From Clostridium sp. CAG:567 (GTDB taxonomy: Bacteria > Bacillota > Clostridia > TANB77 > CAG-508), in NCBI GenBank assembly GCA_000437855.1, contig FR902206.1:1-64000 (forward strand): a DNA stretch of 64,000 nucleotides. Reading direction: 5' to 3'. The notes under the pieces were generated by a model. The model saw only the letters and a list, made by a program, of their open reading frames with translations. It had not been told where the DNA came from and searched no databases. The position numbers were made by a program, and so were the translations under genes. Shown piece after piece: positions 16,855 to 26,318 of this stretch (the stretch's first letter is position 1; each line of letters opens with the position of its first letter).

Positions 16855-16861
16855 CTTACTT

Positions 16862-16910
16862 TGGTTGCGGGGGGATAGACTCGAACTATCGACCTTCGGG
16901 TTATGAGAAC
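16862..16910 (-). other. Second 3' half of initiator tRNA-fMet gene (att remnant)
   Basis: The minus strand reads CTCATAACCCGAAGGTCG, T-arm ATAGTTCGAGTCTAT, then CCCCCGCAACCA. CATAACCCGAAGG and a CCCCGCA acceptor strand are hallmarks of initiator tRNA. The 5' half is absent. Both fragments in this window break at the same place, after TTATGAGAAC on the plus strand, which supports a shared crossover site. Confidence 0.8.
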
Positions 16911-16977
16911 TCTCCGAGTCGTTTTGGTCTTTTATTGAAATTTGTAGTTTATCCTTATATTTCAATGGTTTTGTGAG

Positions 16978-17085
16978 TTTTTCATTTTTTTCTTTTTCTA
17001 CTTTTTTACCCATAGAAAAATCCCTCCTTGATATTTTATATTTTATCACGGAAGGATTTATTTACACAATTTTTTCTATACTCTC
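16978..17085 (-). pseudogene. 5' end of an IS256-family element
   Basis: The minus strand holds the inverted end GAGAGTATAGAAAAAATTGTGT at 17061-17085, the ribosome site CAAGGAGGGA, and the start MGKKVEKEKNE at 17013. The same start is used by the transposase remnant at the window's left edge. After about 11 codons the sequence leaves the family, so only the promoter-proximal end remains, fused to the tRNA-fMet fragment side. Confidence 0.75.
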
Positions 17086-17210
17086 AATACGACAATATTG
17101 TAAATGATGTAATAGGAACAAGACAAATGATTCTTATAGGAAAATGTTCAACGGCTGAAAATACATCAAGTTCTGAAATTAGAGATACTGACACTGCAGG
17201 TGAAATATAA
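17085..17210 (+). pseudogene. 3' fragment of an unidentified gene next to IS end
   Basis: The frame VNDVIGTRQMILIGKCSTAEN to AGEI then TAA is open from the IS end, with no start of its own. I do not recognise it. It looks like the C-terminus of a protein whose beginning was removed by the IS insertion. Confidence 0.35.
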
Positions 17211-17231
17211 AAAAGTTAATAGATAAAAATA

Positions 17232-17261
17232 GAAGCCTACAAAATTGTTTGTAGACTTTTC
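17232..17261 (+). terminator. Terminator before addA
   Basis: CTACAAA and TTTGTAG form a short stem followed by ACTTTT. It closes the truncated upstream gene and marks the end of the accessory island. Confidence 0.6.
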
Positions 17262-17277
17262 ACATGTAAATCATCTA

Positions 17278-17306
17278 TTGAAAAACTCAAATATTTAATA
17301 TATAAT
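17278..17306 (+). promoter_or_regulatory. Promoter of addA
   Basis: TTGAAA at 17278 and TATAAT at 17301 are 17 bp apart, about 36 bp before the GTG start. An own promoter fits the absence of addB upstream. Confidence 0.6.
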
Positions 17307-17342
17307 AAACATGCAAAAAACATCGAAAAAAGGAGTGAAAAA

Positions 17343-20300
17343 GTGGCAGAAGTTAAATGGACTAATGAACAATTACAAGCAATACAAGAAAAAAATTCAA
17401 ACATATTAGTAGCTGCTGCAGCAGGTAGTGGTAAAACTGCTGTACTTGTAGAACGTATTATTCACAAAATAATTGATGAGCAAATGGATATTGACAAAAT
17501 ATTAGTTGTAACATTTACAAATGCAGCAGCTAGTGAAATGCGTGAAAGAATACTAGAAGCAATATACAAAAAGTTAGAAGAAAATCCTGAAAATGTTCAT
17601 TTACAAAGACAAATAATACTTTTAAATAAAGCAAGTATATGCACAATACACTCTTTTTGCTTAGACGTTATTCATAATCATTTTTATGAAATTGATTTAC
17701 CAAGCAATTTTAAAATTGCAGATACAGCTGAAATAGATCTTCTTAAACAAGAAGTATTAGATGATTTATTTGAGCAAAAATATACTGAAAATGATAAAAA
17801 TTTTATAGAACTTTTAGAAAATTATACAAATTATCGTGGAGATGAAGCTTTACAAGAATTAGTATTAAAAATATATAAATTTATACAAAGTAGTCCATTT
17901 CCAATAAAATGGTTACAAGAAAAATTAGAATTATTAAAAATAGAAGATAAAGACATATCTCAAACAATATGGGGAAAACTTATAATTCAAACAGTAGACG
18001 ATGATATACAAGAGAGTATTATGCAACTTGAAGTTACTAAATCTAAAATGGCGTTATATCCTGAAATGACTAAATTTTATCAAACAATAAGTGAAGATAT
18101 AATAAACCTTCAAGATTTGCAAAAATATAATTCTTGGGATGAATTATATATAAAATTATTAAATTTTAACTTTAGTAAATGGCCAGTTGACAAAAAAGTA
18201 ATAAATGACTTAAAAGAAGATTCAAAAGAAATAAGAGACAAAGTAAAAAAACATATTAAAGAAAAAACTGCAAAGCTATTAAGCTGTTCACAAGAACAAG
18301 CCGTAAAAGACTTGAAAATTATTACTCCAATACTAGAGAAACTTTCAAATTTGGTAACAGAGTTTACAAAAAACTTTGCAGAAAAAAAGAAAGAAAAAAA
18401 TTGCATTGATTTTAATGATATTGAACACTTTGCATTAAAAATATTATTAGATGAAAATAATAACCCAACAGAAGTTGCAAAAAAATATAAAGAAAAATTT
18501 GAAGAAATTGCAATTGACGAATATCAAGATAGTAACTTGGTACAAGAAGCTATATTAACAAGCATTTCCAAAGGTAACAACATTTTTATGGTAGGAGATG
18601 TTAAACAAAGTATATATAAATTTAGACAAGCAAGGCCAGAGCTATTTTTACAAAAATATGATGAATACAAAAATAAAGAAGAAAAGGCACAAGAAGATAA
18701 TTTGAAAATACAGCTATTTCGCAATTTTAGAAGTAGGCAAAACATATTAAATATTACTAACTTAGTATTTGAATCAATAATGAGCAAAGAACTAGGAGAT
18801 ATAAATTACAACGAAAACGAATACTTAAACTATGGAGCAAATTACCCGGAACCAGAAGAAATAAAAAATTATGCAGGTATTGCTGAGTTAGATATTATAG
18901 ATTTAAAAGAAGATGAATCAATTACAGCTTTTGAAGGTGAAGAAGACGAAGAGGAACAAGAAAGAGTTGAAGATGATGTATTAGAGGCTAAGTTTGTAGC
19001 AAACAAAATACAAGAATTATTAAATAGTAATTATATGGTATTTGACAAGAAACAAGGCTATAGAAAAATTAGACCAAAAGATATTGTAATTTTACTAAGA
19101 GCAACATCGAATTTATCTCCAATATATGAAAAAGAACTATCTGATTTGGAATTACCAGTATTTAGTGATACATCAGGAACTTATTTAGATACAGTAGAAA
19201 TACAAACAATATTATCAGTACTAAAAATTATTGATAACCCATTACAAGATATTCCACTTGTAGTAGTATTAAGGTCATCAATTTGCAATTTTACAGATAA
19301 TGATTTAATTACAATAAGATTAACAGATAGAAATTGTAATTTTTATGAGGCTTTAATAAAAACAAGGCTAATATGTGATGGAGATTTAAAAAACAAAATA
19401 GAAAGCTTTTTAGAAAAACTTGAAAAGTGGAAAAGTATATCACAATATATGCCTTTAGATGAATTTATATGGCAAATATATTTAGATACAGGATATTACC
19501 AATATGTCGGACTACTTCCAAATGGAGCAATGAGACAAGCAAACCTTAAAACATTATTTGAAAAAGCTAAACAATATGAAAAAGCAAGTTTTAAAGGGTT
19601 ATTCAATTTTATACAATTTATAGATAAACTAAAAAAACAGAATGGAGATTTAGCTTCAGCAAAACTTATTGGAGAAAATGAAGATGTAATTAGAATCATG
19701 AGTATTCATAAAAGTAAAGGATTAGAATTTCCAGTTGTGTTTTTGTGCAACTCTCATAAAAAGTTTAATATGCAAGATTTAAATGACAATATTTTATTAC
19801 ATCAAGATATTGGCTTTGGTCCAACAATTATGGATACAACTAGAAAAATTAAGTATTCTAGCATAGCAAAAGATGCAATTAAATTAAAAATGAAACAGGA
19901 AACACTTTCAGAAGAACAAAGAATTTTGTATGTTGCATTAACAAGAGCAAAGGAAAAACTATATATTACAGGAAGAAGCAAAGATTTTACTAAATATGTA
20001 CAAGATAAAAATAAAGTACTTGAAATGTATGAAAGTGAAAACATAAAACTAGATGCTAAACTTATGAAAAAAGCCAATTCATACTTAGACTGGCTTATGT
20101 ATGTGTATTTGTTTAATCAAGGAAGAACGATTACACTAAAAGGAGAATCATACAAATTAAGTGATATTATAACTTTAAATGTTAGTAATAAAAAAGACTT
20201 GTTAAAAGCTTTAGCAAAAGAAGAAGTAGTTGAGCAAATTGATTTAAAAGAAAAGATAGAACAAATATTAAAAAATAAATCAGATGAAGAAAATAAAAAA

Positions 20301-21026
20301 TCTGAACAAGCATTAAAAGAATTACTAGAATGGAAATATGACTATATTGTAGACACAACACTTCCTACTAAATCATCTGTTACAAAAATTAAGCAAGAAA
20401 AAATCAAATTAGAAGAAATACTAAAAGGAATAGAAAGTGAAGAAGTAGAATACAAAAAATCATATACACCCAAATTCATGCAAGAAGATAAGAAAATATC
20501 AAGTGCAGAAAAAGGTACTTTAGTACACTTATGTATCCAAAGATTAGATGAAAGAAAAGACTATGAGTTAAAAGATATTCAAAACATGATACTTAACTTA
20601 GTTGAAAAAGAAATAATTACACAAAATGAAGCAGATGCAATTGATGTAAATTTAATTTATCAATATACAAAATCACAATTATTTGAAGAATTAAGGAAAG
20701 CAAAAGAAGTACATAAAGAGCAACCATTTTATATAAACATACCTGCAAAAGATGTTGTAAGTGAAGCGGAAAATTCAAAGAAAAACATTTTAGTACAAGG
20801 TATTATAGACTTATATTATATTGATAAAAACGATAATTTAGTGTTAATTGATTTTAAAACAGATTACATTTCAAATGAACCAAATGCAAAAGAAAAAATA
20901 CTTGATAAATATAAAGTACAATTAGAAATATACAAAACAGCACTAGAGCAGGCATTAAATAGAAAAACAAGTAAGACTGCTTTATGCTTAGTTAAAAGTG
21001 AGTATGAAGAAGTTGTACTTGAATAA
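17343..21026 (+). CDS. addA: ATP-dependent helicase/nuclease subunit A
   Basis: This 1227-residue UvrD-like helicase with a C-terminal nuclease repairs double-strand breaks with AddB. Walker A is AAAAGSGKTAVLVERI near residue 25, TFTNAAASEMRERI is motif Ia, IDEYQDSN is Walker B, and RILYVALTRAKEKLYITG is motif VI. The nuclease motif LIDFKTDYIS is near residue 1168. Length matches the family. GTG 17343 has AAAGGAG about 8 nt upstream. In most Firmicutes addB directly precedes addA; here a terminator and a mobile island do, so addB is elsewhere or lost. FAD enzyme and dnaE follow closely in the same direction. Confidence 0.95.
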   Translation: MAEVKWTNEQLQAIQEKNSNILVAAAAGSGKTAVLVERIIHKIIDEQMDIDKILVVTFTNAAASEMRERILEAIYKKLEENPENVHLQRQIILLNKASICTIHSFCLDVIHNHFYEIDLPSNFKIADTAEIDLLKQEVLDDLFEQKYTENDKNFIELLENYTNYRGDEALQELVLKIYKFIQSSPFPIKWLQEKLELLKIEDKDISQTIWGKLIIQTVDDDIQESIMQLEVTKSKMALYPEMTKFYQTISEDIINLQDLQKYNSWDELYIKLLNFNFSKWPVDKKVINDLKEDSKEIRDKVKKHIKEKTAKLLSCSQEQAVKDLKIITPILEKLSNLVTEFTKNFAEKKKEKNCIDFNDIEHFALKILLDENNNPTEVAKKYKEKFEEIAIDEYQDSNLVQEAILTSISKGNNIFMVGDVKQSIYKFRQARPELFLQKYDEYKNKEEKAQEDNLKIQLFRNFRSRQNILNITNLVFESIMSKELGDINYNENEYLNYGANYPEPEEIKNYAGIAELDIIDLKEDESITAFEGEEDEEEQERVEDDVLEAKFVANKIQELLNSNYMVFDKKQGYRKIRPKDIVILLRATSNLSPIYEKELSDLELPVFSDTSGTYLDTVEIQTILSVLKIIDNPLQDIPLVVVLRSSICNFTDNDLITIRLTDRNCNFYEALIKTRLICDGDLKNKIESFLEKLEKWKSISQYMPLDEFIWQIYLDTGYYQYVGLLPNGAMRQANLKTLFEKAKQYEKASFKGLFNFIQFIDKLKKQNGDLASAKLIGENEDVIRIMSIHKSKGLEFPVVFLCNSHKKFNMQDLNDNILLHQDIGFGPTIMDTTRKIKYSSIAKDAIKLKMKQETLSEEQRILYVALTRAKEKLYITGRSKDFTKYVQDKNKVLEMYESENIKLDAKLMKKANSYLDWLMYVYLFNQGRTITLKGESYKLSDIITLNVSNKKDLLKALAKEEVVEQIDLKEKIEQILKNKSDEENKKSEQALKELLEWKYDYIVDTTLPTKSSVTKIKQEKIKLEEILKGIESEEVEYKKSYTPKFMQEDKKISSAEKGTLVHLCIQRLDERKDYELKDIQNMILNLVEKEIITQNEADAIDVNLIYQYTKSQLFEELRKAKEVHKEQPFYINIPAKDVVSEAENSKKNILVQGIIDLYYIDKNDNLVLIDFKTDYISNEPNAKEKILDKYKVQLEIYKTALEQALNRKTSKTALCLVKSEYEEVVLE

Positions 21027-21050
21027 TTATTATATAAGGAGAATATTTTT

Positions 21051-22499
21051 ATGAGTGAAAAATATGATGTAATAGCAGTTGGAATGGGACCAAGTTCAAT
21101 ATTTATGGCTTATGAATTAATAAAATTAAAAAAAGCACATAAAGTTTTATTAATTGAGCAAGGAAAAAAAGTAGAAGATAGGTATTGTCCAATAGAAAAA
21201 ACAGGAAATTGTATTAAATGCAAACCATTCTGTAATATTACTAGTGGATTTTCTGGAGCTGGAGCGTTTTCAGATGGAAAATTATCTTTATATAATAAAG
21301 AAGATGATGACATATATATTGGTGGAATTTTACATGAATATATTGGAGTAGAAGAAACAAAAAGATTAATAGATTATACAGATAAAATATATTTAGACTT
21401 TGGTGCAGATACTAAACTTGAAGGAACAGAACACCAAGAAGAAATAAAAAAGATTTCAGATAAAGCAAAAAAAGAAGGGATAAACCTTATAAATATTCCT
21501 ATACGACATTTAGGAACAGAAAAAGCACATGAATTATATAAAAGATTAGAAGATTATTTATCAGAACATCACATTGAAATGAAATATCAAACAATAGTTG
21601 AAGATTTAATTATTGAAAAAGGAAAAATAAAAGGCGTTAGAATAAAGCCAGCTAAAGAATTAAACAACGAGGATGCTGAACTTGAAGAAATATATGCAGA
21701 TAATGTAGTTATTGCAGTTGGAAGAAAAGGTGCTAACTGGCTGGTAAATATGTGTGAAAAGCATAATATAAAAACTAAGTCTGGAATTGTAGATATAGGG
21801 GTTAGATATGAATTACCAGATAGAATAATGAAGGACATAAATACTTACATGTATGAAGGAAAGTTCATAGGAAAACCAGAACCTTTTAAAGACAAAGTAA
21901 GAACATTTTGCCAAAATCCAAGTGGATTTGTTGCATCAGAAGTATACGATAATAACCTAAGCTTAGTAAATGGACATTCATATAAAGAAAGAAAAAGTAC
22001 AAATACAAACTTGGCTATTCTTGTTTCACATCATTTTACATATCCATTTAATAAACCAATTGATTATGGAAGAAATGTTGCAAAAAATTTAAATGAATTA
22101 GGTGCAGGCAACATACTAGTACAAAGATTGGGAGATATTTATAGAGGAAAAAGAACTTGGGAACAAGAATTAAAACAAAATACTGTTATTCCAACTTTAA
22201 AATCAGCAGTACCAGGAGATATTACTTATGCAATTGGCTATAGAACAATGACAGATATTTTAAATTTTATACGTAGTATGGATAAAGTTGTTGAAGGATT
22301 TGCTGATCCAGATAATTTACTATATGCACCAGAAATAAAATTTTATAGTAACCAAGTTGTAATAGATAACAATTTTGAATCAAACATAAAAGGATTATAC
22401 TCAATAGGAGATGGAGGAGGAATGACAAGAGGACTAATGATGGCATCTGCTTCTGGAGTACAAATGGCCAGAATATTAGCACAAAAAGGAGAAAAATAA
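21051..22499 (+). CDS. NAD(P)/FAD-dependent oxidoreductase (COG2509-like)
   Basis: This 482-residue flavoprotein starts with a dinucleotide-binding motif (DVIAVGMGPSSIFMAYEL) and carries CPIEKTGNCIKCKPFCN, a cysteine cluster usual in this family of uncharacterised FAD-dependent dehydrogenases. It also has SGFSGAGAFSDGKL and a second FAD motif near the end, GLYSIGDGGGMTRGLMMA. ATG 21051 follows AAGGAGAATA. It ends 1 bp before dnaE, so the two are probably cotranscribed. The physiological substrate is not known for the family. Confidence 0.88.
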   Translation: MSEKYDVIAVGMGPSSIFMAYELIKLKKAHKVLLIEQGKKVEDRYCPIEKTGNCIKCKPFCNITSGFSGAGAFSDGKLSLYNKEDDDIYIGGILHEYIGVEETKRLIDYTDKIYLDFGADTKLEGTEHQEEIKKISDKAKKEGINLINIPIRHLGTEKAHELYKRLEDYLSEHHIEMKYQTIVEDLIIEKGKIKGVRIKPAKELNNEDAELEEIYADNVVIAVGRKGANWLVNMCEKHNIKTKSGIVDIGVRYELPDRIMKDINTYMYEGKFIGKPEPFKDKVRTFCQNPSGFVASEVYDNNLSLVNGHSYKERKSTNTNLAILVSHHFTYPFNKPIDYGRNVAKNLNELGAGNILVQRLGDIYRGKRTWEQELKQNTVIPTLKSAVPGDITYAIGYRTMTDILNFIRSMDKVVEGFADPDNLLYAPEIKFYSNQVVIDNNFESNIKGLYSIGDGGGMTRGLMMASASGVQMARILAQKGEK

Positions 22500-22500
22500 A

Positions 22501-25500
22501 ATGTCAAATTTTGTACATTTGCATATACATAGTGAATTCAGTTTACTAGATGGAGCAAATAGAATAAAAGACTTACCGGTAAGGGCAAAAGAATTAGGAA
22601 TGAATGCTATGGCAATTACAGACCATGGCGCTATGTTTGGTGCAATTGACTTTTATAAAGCATGCAAAGCAAATGACATTAAACCAATAATAGGTTGTGA
22701 AGTTTATGTTGCACCAAGAAATAGAAAAGATAAAGACCCTAATTTAGATGCAAAATATAATCATTTAATATTATTAGCTAAAGACAACCAAGGATATAAA
22801 AATCTTGCAACTTTAGTTTCTTTAGGTTATACAGAAGGTTTTTATTATAAACCTAGAATAGACCACGAAATAATAGAAAAATATCATGAAGGGATAATAT
22901 GCTTAAGTGCATGTTTAGCAGGAGAAGTAAACCAAGCAATACTTGCAAATGATATGGAAAAAGCAAAAGAAGTTGCTTTATGGTATAAGTCTATATTTGG
23001 AGAAGACTATTACTTAGAAATCCAAAACAATGGAATAAAAGAACAAGTTTTAGCAAATCAAAAATTAATACAATTATCAAGAGAGCTAGATATTCCACTT
23101 GTAGCAACAAATGATGCTCACTATTTAAAAAGAGAAGATGCATATAACCATGAGGTTTTACTTTGTATACAAACTGGAAAACGTATGACAGATGAAGACA
23201 GAATGAAATTTGACACAGATGAGTTATATGTTAAATCACCAGAAGAGATGAGTGACTACTTTAAAAATGTACCAGATGCGATTGAAAATACAGTGAAAAT
23301 AGCAGAAAAATGTAATGTAGAATTTGAATTTGGACATACAATTTTGCCCAATTATGATGTGCCACAAGAATTTGCAACTCACTATGATTACTTAGAAAAA
23401 CTTACTTATGATGGACTAAAAAATAGATATGGAGAAAACCTAAGTAAAGAAATATTGGAAAGAACAGAATATGAACTAAGTGTCATTAAAAAAATGGGAT
23501 ATGTAGATTACTTCTTAATTGTATGGGACTATATTCATTATGCTAAAACACATAATATACCAGTTGGACCAGGTAGAGGTTCAGGGGCTGGTTCAATAGT
23601 TGCATATAGTATTGAAATTACAGATATTGACCCTATTCAATATAACCTAATTTTTGAGCGATTTTTAAATCCTGAAAGAATTAGTATGCCTGATTTTGAC
23701 GTTGACTTTTGCTATGAAAAAAGAGATAAAGTTATAGAATATGTTGAGCAAAAATATGGTAAAGACCATGTTTCACAGATTATTACATTTGGAACAATGT
23801 CTGCTAGAATGGTTATTCGTGATGTTGCAAGAGTATTAGATATGCCTTATGCAGAAGCAGACAAACTAGCTAAAATGATACCAAATGAAATACATATTAC
23901 AATAAAAAAAGCTATGGAGCAAAACAAAGAATTAAAAGACCTTTACGATACAGACGAAGAAATTAAAAAAATGTTAAATATTGCCATGGCTTTAGAAGGA
24001 ATGCCAAGACAGGCTTCAACACATGCTTGTGGTATAGTTATTACAAAAGAACCAGTAGTAAGCTATGTGCCACTGTATGTAAGAGATGGAGCTATATCAA
24101 CACAATATATAATGACAACACTAGAAGAACTTGGACTTTTAAAAATGGATTTCTTAGGATTAAGAACATTAACTGTTATTCAAGATACAATAGACTTGGT
24201 AAAACAAAATCAAGGAATAGATGTTAAGTTTGACGAAAAGATGAATGATCCTAAGGTATACAAACTATGGCAAAATGGAGAATCAGTTGGTATATTCCAG
24301 TTTGAAAGTCAAGGAATGACAAACTTCATGAAGGAATTGAAACCAGACTGCTTGGAAGATATAATTGCGGGAGTTTCTTTATACAGACCTGGCCCAATGG
24401 ATCAAATACCAAGATATATTGCAAATAAAAAAGATCCAGAACATGCAGTATATACACATCCAGCACTAAAACCAATTCTTGAAGTTACCTATGGCTGTAT
24501 GGTTTACCAAGAACAAGTTATGCAAATAGTTAGAGACTTAGCTGGTTATTCATTAGGCAGAGCTGACTTAGTAAGAAGAGCCATGGGTAAGAAAAAGCTA
24601 GATGTAATGGCAAAGGAAAGAGAAATATTTATACATGGACAAATAGATGAAAATGGGAATATTGTTGTTCCTGGTTGCATTAGAAATGGCATAGATGAAA
24701 AGTCTGCAAATAAAATATTTGACGAAATGGCTGAATTTGCTAAATATGCATTTAATAAGTCACATGCTGCAGCTTATGCAGTTATATCATTTAGAACTGC
24801 ATATTTAAAAGCATATTATCCAACAGAATTTATGGCTGCAATGCTTAATAGTTTTTTAGGAAATCTAGATAAAGTACCAGGTTATATTGAAGAATGCAAA
24901 AGACTATCAATTCAAATATTAAAACCAGATATAAATAAAAGCTATACAAGGTTTACAGTTGATAAAAATCAAATTCGTTTTGGACTTGGAAGTATTAAAA
25001 ATGTGGGAACAGCTGCTGTTGACGAAATTGTAGAAGAAAGAACAAAACATGGAGAATTTAAAGATTTTAGTGATTTTTGTGAAAGAATAAAAGAAACAAC
25101 AGTTAATAAAAAATGTATTGAAAGTTTAATAAAAGCGGGAGCTTTTGATGAACTAGGACAAACAAGAAAAACATTTATGGCATCTTATGAAAATATTATT
25201 GATACAATAAGCAATGACAAAAAGGGATTTGATGGTCAAGTTTCAATGTTTGACTTAGGAGGAGAAACTCAAAAAGAAGAAATAAAATATAATTATATAA
25301 TTGAACCTGAATATGATGAAAAAGAGAAACTTTCAATGGAAAAAGAAATGCTTGGAATATATATTTCGGGACATCCACTGGAAAAAATGAGAGCACAAAT
25401 CGAAGCAAAAACTACTATAAATAGCTTGAAACTAAGAGAATTATCAGAACCAAGTGAAATAGAAGAAGATGAGAAAGTTACAGAATATCAAGATGGACAA

Positions 25501-25974
25501 AATGTAATATATGCAGGCATAGTTACAAGTGTTAAAAAGAAATATACTAAAAACAATACAATTATGGCATTTGTTACAATTGAAGATTTATATGGCACAA
25601 CTGAATTTATAGTTTTTGATAGTTGCTATAGACAATGTTCTGATATATTAGTAAATGACAATATTGTTGAAGTAGAAGGCAGGTTAAGCATTAGAGAAGA
25701 TGAAGAACCTAAAATTGTAGCTAGAACAATAAAAGAATTTGCAGAAATCAAGAAAAAGGCATTTGAACTAAATGTTACAAATCTTAACGAAGAAACTAAA
25801 GAAAAACTTAAAGGAGCAATTCACTTCTTTAATGGAGAAAGAAGTAATATGCAAATGCAAATAAAAAATGGAGAAAAACTTGATAAAGCAGGTGGAATTT
25901 ATATGACACCAGAAATTTTAAAACAATTTCAAGAGCTAGTTGGAGAAGAAAATGCTCAAATTATTTTAATATAA
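22501..25974 (+). CDS. dnaE: DNA polymerase III alpha subunit (DnaE1-type)
   Basis: This replicative polymerase subunit has 1157 residues. The N-terminal PHP domain begins FVHLHIHSEFSLLDGANR with TDHGAMFG. The polymerase core has GPGRGSGAGS and the catalytic aspartates in MPDFDVDFC near residue 398. Helix-hairpin-helix and OB-fold regions follow (NVIYAGIVTSVKKKY). It lacks an internal DEDDh proofreading domain, so it is DnaE and not PolC. It starts one base after the FAD gene stop, and AAAGGAG lies inside that gene's end. Confidence 0.96.
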   Translation: MSNFVHLHIHSEFSLLDGANRIKDLPVRAKELGMNAMAITDHGAMFGAIDFYKACKANDIKPIIGCEVYVAPRNRKDKDPNLDAKYNHLILLAKDNQGYKNLATLVSLGYTEGFYYKPRIDHEIIEKYHEGIICLSACLAGEVNQAILANDMEKAKEVALWYKSIFGEDYYLEIQNNGIKEQVLANQKLIQLSRELDIPLVATNDAHYLKREDAYNHEVLLCIQTGKRMTDEDRMKFDTDELYVKSPEEMSDYFKNVPDAIENTVKIAEKCNVEFEFGHTILPNYDVPQEFATHYDYLEKLTYDGLKNRYGENLSKEILERTEYELSVIKKMGYVDYFLIVWDYIHYAKTHNIPVGPGRGSGAGSIVAYSIEITDIDPIQYNLIFERFLNPERISMPDFDVDFCYEKRDKVIEYVEQKYGKDHVSQIITFGTMSARMVIRDVARVLDMPYAEADKLAKMIPNEIHITIKKAMEQNKELKDLYDTDEEIKKMLNIAMALEGMPRQASTHACGIVITKEPVVSYVPLYVRDGAISTQYIMTTLEELGLLKMDFLGLRTLTVIQDTIDLVKQNQGIDVKFDEKMNDPKVYKLWQNGESVGIFQFESQGMTNFMKELKPDCLEDIIAGVSLYRPGPMDQIPRYIANKKDPEHAVYTHPALKPILEVTYGCMVYQEQVMQIVRDLAGYSLGRADLVRRAMGKKKLDVMAKEREIFIHGQIDENGNIVVPGCIRNGIDEKSANKIFDEMAEFAKYAFNKSHAAAYAVISFRTAYLKAYYPTEFMAAMLNSFLGNLDKVPGYIEECKRLSIQILKPDINKSYTRFTVDKNQIRFGLGSIKNVGTAAVDEIVEERTKHGEFKDFSDFCERIKETTVNKKCIESLIKAGAFDELGQTRKTFMASYENIIDTISNDKKGFDGQVSMFDLGGETQKEEIKYNYIIEPEYDEKEKLSMEKEMLGIYISGHPLEKMRAQIEAKTTINSLKLRELSEPSEIEEDEKVTEYQDGQNVIYAGIVTSVKKKYTKNNTIMAFVTIEDLYGTTEFIVFDSCYRQCSDILVNDNIVEVEGRLSIREDEEPKIVARTIKEFAEIKKKAFELNVTNLNEETKEKLKGAIHFFNGERSNMQMQIKNGEKLDKAGGIYMTPEILKQFQELVGEENAQIILI

Positions 25975-25988
25975 AAGGAGAGAAATAT

Positions 25989-26156
25989 ATGAAGAATGAA
26001 AGAATGATAACAAGAAAATTATTCATATCATGTATTTTGATACTAAGTATTATATTTACTACTATTATAATTTTGCAAAAAGAGCATTATGAAAAAATAA
26101 TAGAGGAAAATAATAACAATACTGAAATCCAACTTAATATTATTGAGGCTAATTAA
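25989..26156 (+). CDS. 55-residue single-pass membrane protein
   Basis: MKNERMITRKLF leads into a hydrophobic helix (ISCILILSIIFTTIIIL) and then an acidic, asparagine-rich tail of about 25 residues. The topology is one N-terminal membrane anchor with a short outer or inner tail. AAAAGGAGAG precedes the ATG by 6 nt, 14 bp after dnaE, so it is in the same transcript. I know no function. Confidence 0.6.
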   Translation: MKNERMITRKLFISCILILSIIFTTIIILQKEHYEKIIEENNNNTEIQLNIIEAN

Positions 26157-26202
26157 ACAAATTTAAAAACAATAAGAGAGTGGAAAAAATTATTGGAAAT
26201 AG

Positions 26203-26237
26203 AAAGACACCTAGGCTATATCTAGGTGTCTTTTCAT
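26203..26237 (+). terminator. Terminator of the addA-dnaE transcript
   Basis: AAAGACACCTAG and CTAGGTGTCTTT form a 12-bp stem with a 7-nt loop and a T-tract. Confidence 0.9.
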
Positions 26238-26318
26238 GTTAATTGGTAAAAGATGTTTTTGAACGACAATTATTGACAAAAAAATACCTAAATATTAAAA
26301 TTAATTTAGGTGAAACAA

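Noticed and set aside
6793..16910. Two functional tRNA-Met genes on the minus strand
   Set aside because: Only the part from the anticodon loop to CCA is present in each; acceptor 5' strand and D-arm are missing.
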